Assembly: GCA_003567255.1 (NCBI GenBank)
Contig: PWZW01000111.1
Span: 1-6,467 of the forward strand
Source: Puniceicoccaceae bacterium
GTDB taxonomy: Bacteria; Verrucomicrobiota; Verrucomicrobiia; Opitutales; Coraliomargaritaceae
Direction: 5' to 3'
DNA length: 6,467 bases
Both the position numbers and the translations under genes were made by a program. This document shows positions 1 to 5,904 of this stretch, piece after piece; position 1 is the stretch's first letter, and each line of letters starts with the position of its first letter. The notes below the pieces were generated by a model that was not told where the DNA came from, ran no database searches, and saw only the letters and a program-made list of their open reading frames with translations.

Positions 1-272
1 GATGCACCGTAGCATCATTGCTACATAAACTGCACTGTATGTTCTTAGCCATAATGTAAAGATACAGAAAAGGGTGCAGACTGCAAAGCGGAATGAGCAA
101 AGAAAAACAGGGGACTTTGAGCTTAGCAAGACACGCGCCGATATTTTGGTAACGGCGCATTTATGCGGTAGATTTGGCCTATCTTAAGACTGCGAGACGC
201 GGTATCCGGGAAATTACAAGCAAGTAAACGCCCTGTGAGCAAGTGCTCCTGACCCGGCAGATCAGCCACTGG
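1..272. other. Left flank with no recognisable gene
   Basis: No coding frame of convincing length or family resemblance is visible here on either strand, and there is no tRNA-like cloverleaf. The stretch is more AT-rich than the genes to its right. It contains several short inverted repeats: the hairpin at 133-160 described separately, and two overlapping 5-bp stems at 1-16 and 9-24 that exclude each other. The 7-bp direct repeat AGCAAGT occurs at 219-225 and 238-244. It probably represents the 3' flank of the leftward glycerate kinase transcript plus intergenic DNA. The neighbouring gene on the left lies outside the window. Confidence 0.5.
133..160 (-). terminator. Possible weak terminator hairpin downstream of glycerate kinase
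   Basis: The perfect 6-bp arms GCGCCG (135-140) and CGGCGC (153-158) enclose a 12-nt AT-rich loop. Read as minus-strand RNA, the stem extends to 8 pairs (one G-U wobble and one A-U), whereas on the plus strand the extension meets a C/A mismatch. This favours function in the leftward transcript, whose last gene stops about 115 nt upstream. There is no U-run after the stem (the RNA continues GUCUUGC), so a classical intrinsic terminator is not supported. A chance palindrome or an RNA 3'-end stabiliser are alternatives. Confidence 0.25.
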
Positions 273-1475
273 CTAAGGGTTTCGCATTTGACGCAAGACC
301 TCGCTCAGCGTCTGTTGAAAGTACTGTGGCGCCAGCGCAAGCGCACGCGGAAGGGCTTCACCGGAGGGTGTGATCGCACGAAGAATAACCTGCGGGTAAC
401 GGCTTTTTAACTCGCTTGCAGCAGCAGCCTCGATCGCCCCGCAGAGCACGATCACTCGCTTCTTGGCGGCAACCGCAGCTTCAATCACGGCAAACGGCCC
501 TTTTCCTGCCAACGAGCTACGGTCAAAGCGCCCCTCTCCGGTGAGTACGCAATCCACCTCACCGATTTTCGGAGCGAGGCCGATCCAATCTTGGACGAGG
601 GCAAATCCGGGGATAATTTGCGCCCCAAGCGCGACGCTGAGCCCATAGGCAATACCTCCGGCAGCGCCCGCACCGGGCACCCGCCGACTTTCAGGCCCCC
701 GCTGAACCGCTGCTTCAAGTAGGCCAGCCATCCGGGCGCAGGCGGCTTCCAAGGCAGAAAAATCGGTGGTTTTCAGTCCTTTTTGAGGCCCAAAAACCGC
801 GCTGGCTCCGCGCTCTCCAAGGAGGGGATTATCCACATCACAGGCCAACCGCAGCGGTGGGAGCTTGGGCAGCGGTGAAGGCACTTTCAATTGGGAAACC
901 CTGGCCCATTCCACTGGACACGGACGCCCCACAGGCTTGCCCTCTGCATCTTCCAGAGCAAATCCCAATCTACTGAGCGCCCCCAACCCGAGATCGTTGG
1001 TTGCGCTGCCCCCCAGTCCGATCAAAATCGCAGATGCCCCGCGTTCTCCAGCGATCCGGATCAGCTCGCCGACTCCGCAAGTCGCCGTTTGCCAGGGGTT
1101 CCGAAAATCGTCTGCCACCAGTTCTAAGCCAGCCGCTGAGGCCAGTTCGATAACCGCAACATGATCCGTCTTGGTCGCGGAACAATCCAAGGCCAAGCGA
1201 CCGACCACCGAAGCTGGTAATCTCTCGATGGGCACCCACCCGATAGGGGCGGATACTTGCGCTCCGAGAGGTCCGGAAACTTCATGGAAACTCAGCGTAC
1301 CCCCGGCGACCCCGGTGAGGATCCGGCAGAAACCCTCCCCTCCATCGGTCAAAGGGGCACACTGCACCGCGCATTCGCCACCAAGCTCTGCCGCGATAGT
1401 TGACATAGCCAAGTCGCCAAGTTCAGTTGCACTGAGCGCATCCTTAAACTTATCAAACGCGGCGAGAAATTTCAT
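273..1475 (-). CDS. Glycerate kinase (GarK/GlxK family)
   Basis: Phosphorylates D-glycerate with ATP in the cytoplasm. Characterised GarK-type enzymes of this family make 2-phosphoglycerate, but the product position cannot be read from sequence. From the chosen start the protein is 400 residues, close to the usual family length of about 380. Family motifs appear in order: AFDKFKDAL (6-14), PLTDGGEG (41-48), GLGGSATND (153-161), CDVDNPLLG (212-220), FGPQKG (228-233), GAGAAGG (268-274), and TGEGRFDRSSLAGKGP (312-327). The frame is open to 1649, but the extra 58 residues are low-complexity, overlap the end of the upstream hydrolase and lie before the conserved MKFLAAFDKFK start, so ATG at 1475 is preferred. 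It lies 52 bp after mgH on the same strand, which suggests that its job is to salvage glycerate released from mannosylglycerate. One slight oddity is Phe7, where many relatives have Pro (APDSFKGSL-type). Confidence 0.93.
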   Translation of the reverse strand: MKFLAAFDKFKDALSATELGDLAMSTIAAELGGECAVQCAPLTDGGEGFCRILTGVAGGTLSFHEVSGPLGAQVSAPIGWVPIERLPASVVGRLALDCSATKTDHVAVIELASAAGLELVADDFRNPWQTATCGVGELIRIAGERGASAILIGLGGSATNDLGLGALSRLGFALEDAEGKPVGRPCPVEWARVSQLKVPSPLPKLPPLRLACDVDNPLLGERGASAVFGPQKGLKTTDFSALEAACARMAGLLEAAVQRGPESRRVPGAGAAGGIAYGLSVALGAQIIPGFALVQDWIGLAPKIGEVDCVLTGEGRFDRSSLAGKGPFAVIEAAVAAKKRVIVLCGAIEAAAASELKSRYPQVILRAITPSGEALPRALALAPQYFQQTLSEVLRQMRNP

Positions 1476-1498
1476 ACATCGAAGGGGGTTTGGCTCAT
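1472..1498 (-). other. Eight-codon mini-ORF overlapping the glycerate kinase start
   Basis: In the gap between mgH and the kinase, an ATG at 1498 opens the peptide MSQTPFDV. Its TGA stop shares bases with the kinase ATG in an ATGA overlap (1475-1472). The kinase has no visible Shine-Dalgarno sequence, so a short upstream frame ending on its start codon could deliver ribosomes by coupling. The mini-ORF also lacks a clear ribosome-binding site, and an 8-codon frame arises easily by chance. Confidence 0.15.
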
Positions 1499-1527
1499 CT
1501 ACCGGCGAATGCAAAAACGGCGATACC

Positions 1528-2856
1528 CTAACCGTGAATCGGAGGATGCTCGGGCGAGGCGTCCACCATGGGCGACGCCCAAGCCAACCAGATCGCAGCC
1601 GTCCAAGTGAAATCCCCTCCACCGGCACCGGTGCCATCCAAGGGATCAAAGTACTCGTAAAAACCTGACTTTTGGATCATCTTACAGGTTATCTGTCGGA
1701 TCCTTTCAGCCTCTTCAAAAAGACCGGCATCCAAAAGCCCACGGGTGACTAAATAGTTAATAATCGCCCAAGTCGGCCCCCGCCAATACCGGCGCGGTTC
1801 GAAATGCGGATGCTCAGGGTCAAAACTCGGTATCCCGTAGGACACCTTATCAAGAAACCGATGCAGGTGCCCGAGCAGCTGGACATCTCGCTGCGGATGC
1901 AGCAGACCGCCATAAAAAGAAAGGAAGGCGACGCTCGAGATCCCCTGGGCGAAGTCCCCCGTCCGTAGATTACGAGCCGCAAACGCGCCCAGCTCATCCG
2001 ACCAAAGGTAGTCGGCGGTGTCATAGGCCGTCTTCAACCAACCCTCAATCTCGTACAAGCTATCTCGGTGGCCAAGGTATTGGGCAAGGGCCTTCAAATC
2101 CCGATCGGCCCGCATGAGAATAAAGGTAATCCCCGGGTCGGCCACGGCAAAGGGCCCTTCGCGGGTGATCTGGGTATGATCCCATCCGGTCGACCGCCCG
2201 TATTCGACCAGCTTCATGTACCGGTCATAATCATCTTTCGTAGGCCGCATAGCCGCATCGACATGGCCGAGATCCCGGCGCGTGTACGGCGTCACGCCGG
2301 TGGGGTCAACCGCCGCAAGGGCGGCGTCCCAATCCGGCGAATTATCCCGCCCGGACTCCCAAGGATGGGTCACCGCAATAGCCGTGCCCCCACTGATCAC
2401 GCGCATGGTATGAAACCACCGATGCCATTTAATAAGCTTGGGAAACAATTCGCGTAAACGCTCCCGCCCGAAGCTCCGGTCTTTTTCAAAAAGATCGCGA
2501 ACGATGGTGGCGGCGACCGGCGGCTGGGAAAGGCCAGACGTGGGAGGGTTATGCCCGGATTCCCAAATGCGCGGCCCCGGAAAATAGCCCGGCATGTCAC
2601 GCCGAAAGACGATGTGCGCGGCCATACCATTGCCCCACTGGCCCTCAAACAAAGACTCTACCTCGGTCCAGGCTCGATCGAGATCGATCTCAGAAAACCC
2701 GAGCGCAACGAACATGGAATCCCAATTCCATTGGTAGGGGTAGAGGCCCTTGGAAGGCAAGGTGTAGCCCCCCCAATCGTTTTCGCGGAGGATGGAAATC
2801 GCCCGTTTGTCGAGGTCAAAGCTGGGGCGTGCGGATTGAGCGATTACTTTCTCCAT
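1528..2856 (-). CDS. mgH: Mannosylglycerate hydrolase, GH63-type (alpha/alpha)6 glycosidase
   Basis: Predicted to hydrolyse 2-O-alpha-mannosylglycerate to mannose and glycerate in the cytoplasm. No signal peptide is seen. The protein is 442 residues from the chosen start. Matches to the bacterial MgH/GgH group of GH63 include GGYTLPSKGLYPYQWNWDS (29-47), GQWGNGM (72-78), PPTSGLSQPPV (104-114), HPWESGRDNSPDWD (164-177), GPTWAIINYL (360-369), FYEYFDPLDG (399-408) and FTWTAAIWL (416-424). By analogy with studied family members, Asp171 (in RDNSP) should be the general acid and Glu401 (in YEYFDP) the general base. The frame is open to 2925, but the first 23 residues have no family resemblance, so ATG at 2856 is preferred; no strong Shine-Dalgarno precedes it. 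The close relative glucosylglycerate hydrolase is the main alternative. The neighbouring mpgS-mpgP pair points to the mannosyl substrate. It is the first gene of the leftward unit, with glycerate kinase behind it. Confidence 0.9.
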   Translation of the reverse strand: MEKVIAQSARPSFDLDKRAISILRENDWGGYTLPSKGLYPYQWNWDSMFVALGFSEIDLDRAWTEVESLFEGQWGNGMAAHIVFRRDMPGYFPGPRIWESGHNPPTSGLSQPPVAATIVRDLFEKDRSFGRERLRELFPKLIKWHRWFHTMRVISGGTAIAVTHPWESGRDNSPDWDAALAAVDPTGVTPYTRRDLGHVDAAMRPTKDDYDRYMKLVEYGRSTGWDHTQITREGPFAVADPGITFILMRADRDLKALAQYLGHRDSLYEIEGWLKTAYDTADYLWSDELGAFAARNLRTGDFAQGISSVAFLSFYGGLLHPQRDVQLLGHLHRFLDKVSYGIPSFDPEHPHFEPRRYWRGPTWAIINYLVTRGLLDAGLFEEAERIRQITCKMIQKSGFYEYFDPLDGTGAGGGDFTWTAAIWLAWASPMVDASPEHPPIHG

Positions 2857-2891
2857 TCGGACCCAAGGTAGCAAACGGCGGGCCAATACGT

Positions 2892-2921
2892 CGACAAAAC
2901 ATCTGCCCGCACAGTTTGTCG
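2892..2921. promoter_or_regulatory. Inverted repeat, candidate operator
   Basis: The perfect 7-bp arms CGACAAA (2892-2898) and TTTGTCG (2915-2921) are separated by 16 bp, so the half-site centres lie about 23 bp (two helical turns) apart. This geometry suits a dimeric or tetrameric DNA-binding regulator contacting one face of the helix. It begins 36 bp upstream of the mgH start, so a bound protein would probably affect mgH most directly. It could instead be a long-loop hairpin in the mgH leader RNA. No regulator gene is present in the window. Confidence 0.3.
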
Positions 2922-2965
2922 GCACTCAGGCTTGAGCTTACCAGCACACCCGCCGACCAAAGGGA

Positions 2966-2983
2966 GGACACGCCGGACACGCA
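2966..2983. repeat. Tandem 9-bp direct repeat in the divergent region
   Basis: Two adjacent copies, GGACACGCC (2966-2974) and GGACACGCA (2975-2983), differ only at the last base. The 9-bp period does not match the 10.5-bp helical turn. The repeat lies near the middle of the mgH-mpgS intergenic region, about 105 bp before the mpgS start. It may be a regulator half-site pair, but two copies of a GC-rich 9-mer can also arise by slippage. Confidence 0.3.
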
Positions 2984-3088
2984 GGCATGTACGAAAACTT
3001 CGATTTCCATGTATTGGCACACATCCTGCCTAACCAAACCCGTTCACAGAAGCCAAAACCCTTAACAAAACATAAACCAGATTTAGAT

Positions 3089-4306
3089 ATGCGCATTGAA
3101 ATACCGAGAGAATTCGAACGAATCGGAGCGATACAAATTTTTGGCCTGCAAAAGGTTTACGAACTGGACGGTGGCATTGGTGAGCACGAACGCTCCTCAG
3201 TAATCGAGTGTATTCCGCAAGACGTTTTGCACGAGCAGATGAAGAATATGGCGATTGTTGTTCCGGTGAAGGAGGAACGGCTCAAACTCATCGAAGGCGT
3301 CCTCGTCGGCATTCCCAGCTCTTGCGATGTCATCATCGTCTCAAACAGTTCACGGACCCCAGTAGACCGCTTCCAACTTGAGGTCGCCACGGTTGAAAAC
3401 ATCGCCAAGTTCACCGGAAAAAAGATAACCATTGTCCACCAGAAGGACCCCGGGCTGGCGCGCACTTTTGCGGAAGCGGGCTATACGGATATCATCGACG
3501 AACAAGGGCTGATCCGTTCAGGCAAGGCGGAAGGGATGATCCTTGGCACACTGCTGGCGCGCTGGTTAGGCAAACAAACCGTGGGCTTTGTGGACAGCGA
3601 CAATTACTTCCCCGGAGCAGTGCACGAGTATGTTTCAGAATACGCCGCGGGCTTTGCCATGAATGGAATCAAAAATACCTTCGTCCGTATTTCCTGGCAC
3701 TCAAAACCCAAAATTACCGAAAACAGCCTCTTCTTCGCCAAGTGGGGCCGGAGCTCGGTAAACTCAAACAAAATTTTGAATCATTTGATGACGCACTTTT
3801 GCGGATTTGAGACAGAAATTGTCAAGACGGGTAACGCCGGTGAGCACGCGCTCAGCGTAGACCTCGCCTTGCAGCTGGAGTATGCCGCGGGGTATGCGGT
3901 GGAGACGCATCACTTCATCAATCTCATCGAAACCTTTGGCGGGGTCCTGGAGGGTGGAGATCCCAAGGTCTTCCGCGACCACGTTGCCATTTGCCAGATC
4001 GAGTCCCGCAACCCCCACCTCCATGAGTCGAAGGGCGATGAGCACGTTGAGGACATGATTGATGCATCCCTCTCGGTGATCTATCATTCTCCATTATGCC
4101 CACAAAGTTTGAAAGACATTATCATGGAGAATGTGCGACAGCGTCGCGGAGCAGATGCCCCCGAAGAGATCGCCCCGGTGCGGGTTTATCCCTCGCTGTC
4201 GAAGCTGGATTTGGATATTTTCCTGAAGGGATGTGATGAGGTGATGCAGCACGGCGAGAGCAATCAATACATCCGCAAAAATGCGGAAGCAGTTCTGCCG
4301 GGCTAA
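3089..4306 (+). CDS. mpgS: Mannosyl-3-phosphoglycerate synthase (GT55)
   Basis: Transfers mannose from GDP-mannose to 3-phosphoglycerate, giving mannosyl-3-phosphoglycerate with retention of configuration. This is the committed step of the two-step mannosylglycerate pathway, and the enzyme is cytoplasmic. The 405-residue product is close to the known archaeal and Thermus enzymes in length and sequence throughout: MRIEIPREFERIGAIQIF (1-18), the nucleotide-binding strand AIVVPVKEE (55-63), DVIIVSNSSR (80-89), VHQKDPGLA (116-124), RSGKAEGM (143-150), the DxD-type motif GFVDSDNYFPGAV (166-178), TGNAGEHAL (247-255), and IESRNPHLHESKGDEHV (304-320). The DSD (169-171) and the NPHLH histidines are expected to bind the metal ion and GDP-mannose. 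ATG at 3089 gives the conserved N-terminus; the open frame back to 2987 adds 34 unrelated residues. There is no Shine-Dalgarno sequence. It is followed 3 bp later by its partner phosphatase. Confidence 0.97.
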   Translation: MRIEIPREFERIGAIQIFGLQKVYELDGGIGEHERSSVIECIPQDVLHEQMKNMAIVVPVKEERLKLIEGVLVGIPSSCDVIIVSNSSRTPVDRFQLEVATVENIAKFTGKKITIVHQKDPGLARTFAEAGYTDIIDEQGLIRSGKAEGMILGTLLARWLGKQTVGFVDSDNYFPGAVHEYVSEYAAGFAMNGIKNTFVRISWHSKPKITENSLFFAKWGRSSVNSNKILNHLMTHFCGFETEIVKTGNAGEHALSVDLALQLEYAAGYAVETHHFINLIETFGGVLEGGDPKVFRDHVAICQIESRNPHLHESKGDEHVEDMIDASLSVIYHSPLCPQSLKDIIMENVRQRRGADAPEEIAPVRVYPSLSKLDLDIFLKGCDEVMQHGESNQYIRKNAEAVLPG

Positions 4307-4309
4307 GCC

Positions 4310-5155
4310 ATGGCACGCCTCGCTTTATTTACCGATCTGGATGGGACGCTGATTGATTTCCGGACCTATGGTTTCGAGCGCACGGCAGAGCGCGCGCGGA
4401 ACTTTGTCGCGGAAGGGCACGTCCTCGTGTTTTGTTCTTCAAAAACTGCGGTTGAGCAACGCGCCCTAATGGTCGACATGGGCCTTTCCGTTCCGGCGAT
4501 TGTGGAAAATGGTGGCGGCATATATTTACCACCCGACAGTTCGCTCTTTGCCGAAAACTCTCAAGCGAACACGCATGAGGACGGAAGTCGGCTGATTCCG
4601 CTCGGACCCGACGTCCAGCGTATCCGAAGTTTTTTAAACAACCTGGAAGGTGAAATGGCGATCCACCTGGGCATGTATCAGGACCTCACCGACCAAGCGC
4701 TGGTTGCGCTGACCGGGCTTTCGGTGGATGCCGCTGGCCGGGCAAGGCAACGCGCGTTCAGCGAAACCCTGACGGCCGACTTACCCGAGGAAACCTGGGA
4801 TCAACTCCGTGGGCAGCTTCAAAAAGTAGGCTTGCAATGCCTCTGCGGCGGACGCTTTCACACCGTGACCGGAGCGCTTTCCAGTAAAGGCACTGCCTTA
4901 AAAAAAGTCTTTCGTGAGCTCGCGGATAAGGCCGGAGGCTCTTGGCGCTCTGCGGCCGTTGGCGACAGTGCAAACGATGCCTCCATGCTGGCAGTGGCGG
5001 ATCTGCCCTACCTTGTTCAAAAGCACGATGGCCAATGGGCAGACATCGACCAGTCCACCCTGGAGCGCATTCCTGAAATCGGTCCTGAAGGATGGTTGCT
5101 TGCTGCGGATGAAGCGGTCGCCCGCACCCGCGAATCCACCTCGCTCCACACCTGA
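4310..5155 (+). CDS. mpgP: Mannosyl-3-phosphoglycerate phosphatase (HAD superfamily, IIB cap)
   Basis: Removes the phosphate from mannosyl-3-phosphoglycerate to give mannosylglycerate, completing the pathway begun by MpgS. The 281-residue protein carries all HAD motifs. Motif I is DLDGTL (9-14), with Asp9 the expected nucleophile and Asp11 the acid/base. Motif II is in FCSSKT (41-46), motif III is Lys193 in SSKGTAL, and motif IV is GDSANDASML (218-227), whose Asp219 and Asp223 bind Mg2+. Features typical of MpgP rather than generic Cof-type phosphatases are VENGGGIY (65-72), the cap-domain stretch ARQRAFSETL (145-154) and GGRFHTVTG (180-188). Its ATG lies only 3 bp after the mpgS stop with no independent Shine-Dalgarno, so translation is probably coupled to mpgS. 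The C-terminal tail after about residue 262 looks unstructured. A sucrose-phosphate-phosphatase-like role is unlikely given the neighbour. Confidence 0.95.
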   Translation: MARLALFTDLDGTLIDFRTYGFERTAERARNFVAEGHVLVFCSSKTAVEQRALMVDMGLSVPAIVENGGGIYLPPDSSLFAENSQANTHEDGSRLIPLGPDVQRIRSFLNNLEGEMAIHLGMYQDLTDQALVALTGLSVDAAGRARQRAFSETLTADLPEETWDQLRGQLQKVGLQCLCGGRFHTVTGALSSKGTALKKVFRELADKAGGSWRSAAVGDSANDASMLAVADLPYLVQKHDGQWADIDQSTLERIPEIGPEGWLLAADEAVARTRESTSLHT

Positions 5156-5210
5156 GCGGATCTCCAAAATCAGCGGGAGGAGGCTTGCCTTGCGCGGTAC
5201 AAGTTCTAGA

Positions 5211-5217
5211 AGAAAGG
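5211..5217 (+). promoter_or_regulatory. Ribosome-binding site that selects the start of the Yip1-like gene
   Basis: The purine run AGAAAGG is the only good Shine-Dalgarno-like site before any gene in the window. It is 1 nt from the ATG at 5219 but 10 nt from the in-frame ATG at 5228, so the second ATG is the better start. Confidence 0.5.
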
Positions 5218-5227
5218 CATGGACCAG

Positions 5228-5872
5228 ATGCCCGAAACCACCACTCAAAATGCTTCCAAGCAGGCATTGCTTCGGTTTTGGATTGCTCCGGGGAAGACGG
5301 TACAATCTTTGATTCAGGCAGAAAAAGGCGGCCGACTTGCGTGCCTCTTCGCGGTCATGCTTGGCATCGCGATGGCTACCCCGCTGATGTACAAAGAGGG
5401 AGATGAAGGACCTGTCACCATCGACTACGCTCTCCTACCCACCGTCGGCATTGCCGGGTTCGTGGGAGGGCTCGTCGGCCTCTTTCTCTTTACCTGGTTA
5501 TATCGTAACTTCAGCCGAATGCTCAAGGGGCAAGGCACTTTGGAAGGAGTGCGGGTCGGCCTGGGTTGGGGGCTGCTTCCACTCGCCGCCATCAGTACCA
5601 TCCTCACCCTCACGTACCTCTGGATCGCCCCGCATGCGTTTGAGTATGTGGATGGAGAAATCCTTACCCGGACCGGCTATGATCACATCTTAGGCCCACT
5701 TTCGATTCTCTCAATTATCGGCTTTATCTACAGCTACACTTGCTTACTGCTCTCGCTGGCGGCGGCCGTGAAGCTAAAAATACTGAAAGCCTTCTTTGCT
5801 TTTCTGATCACGGTTGCGGTGAGCTTTTTCCCTATTACCCTCCTCCTCCAGTTGATAACCGGTCGCGTCTGA
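5228..5872 (+). CDS. Yip1-like five-helix integral membrane protein
   Basis: This is a 214-residue membrane protein of unknown function. A polar N-terminus and an amphipathic segment (LLRFWIAPGKTVQSLIQ, 14-30) are followed by five hydrophobic segments at about 36-54, 69-92, 109-133, 156-180 and 187-211. The order 'W-x-x-P-x-x-T-x-x-x-I then five helices' resembles bacterial Yip1-domain proteins, whose role is not established; the assignment rests on topology rather than on a diagnostic catalytic motif. The loop between helices 3 and 4 (134-155) is acidic to neutral; Arg and Lys cluster at 93-109 and 182-187. The start at 5228 is preferred over 5219 because of the ribosome-binding site. It begins 72 bp after mpgP on the same strand with no clear terminator between, so read-through from the mannosylglycerate genes is possible but unproven. 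Confidence 0.75.
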   Translation: MPETTTQNASKQALLRFWIAPGKTVQSLIQAEKGGRLACLFAVMLGIAMATPLMYKEGDEGPVTIDYALLPTVGIAGFVGGLVGLFLFTWLYRNFSRMLKGQGTLEGVRVGLGWGLLPLAAISTILTLTYLWIAPHAFEYVDGEILTRTGYDHILGPLSILSIIGFIYSYTCLLLSLAAAVKLKILKAFFAFLITVAVSFFPITLLLQLITGRV

Positions 5873-5904
5873 ACCGCGCAGCCTCCCCGACTCAATCGCC
5901 CTCC

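Larger units (their letters stand above)
2857..3088. promoter_or_regulatory. Divergent control region between mgH and mpgS
   Basis: This 232-bp non-coding stretch lies between the two start codons and must hold the promoters for leftward breakdown and rightward synthesis, unless either transcript starts inside the neighbouring gene. I found no convincing -35/-10 pair on either strand; for example TTCACA at 3043-3048 has no -10 at proper spacing. It contains an inverted repeat (2892-2921) and a tandem repeat (2966-2983). The last 40 bases before mpgS are A-rich and free of a Shine-Dalgarno sequence, suggesting an unstructured leader. A plus-strand frame runs through from 2987, but its residues do not resemble MpgS. 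Confidence 0.55.

Noticed and set aside
1..24. Two overlapping 5-bp hairpins (GATGC/GCATC and GTAGC/GCTAC), resembling a riboswitch-like alternative pair
   Set aside because: The stems are too short and sit at the window edge without a gene next to them. Chance is the simplest explanation.
1476..1649. N-terminal extension of glycerate kinase by 58 residues
   Set aside because: It overlaps the coding end of mgH, has no family resemblance, and precedes the conserved MKFLAAFDKFK start.
1171..1668. 165-codon plus-strand frame opposite the kinase and mgH
   Set aside because: It lies antisense to two well-supported genes, spans their junction, and its translation is Ser/Pro/Arg-rich without a recognisable fold. 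It is a GC-driven shadow.
2068..2457. 129-codon plus-strand frame opposite mgH
   Set aside because: It is antisense to catalytic-core codons of the hydrolase, and the product is low-complexity and unrecognised.
2857..2925. N-terminal extension of the hydrolase by 23 residues
   Set aside because: It has no resemblance to MgH proteins, and internal ATG 2856 gives a normal length. It would also absorb the inverted repeat region.
2987..3088. N-terminal extension of MpgS by 34 residues
   Set aside because: Known MpgS proteins begin at the equivalent of MRIEIP. The extension is not conserved-looking and has no ribosome-binding site.
5156..5227. Terminator between mpgP and the Yip1-like gene
   Set aside because: Only AGGC-TT-GCCT (5181-5190) is palindromic. 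A 2-nt loop and no T-run make it unusable as a terminator.
4758..5305. Long minus-strand frames opposite mpgP and the Yip1-like gene
   Set aside because: They overlap conserved HAD motifs on the opposite strand, and their translations are Arg/Cys-rich with no family resemblance.
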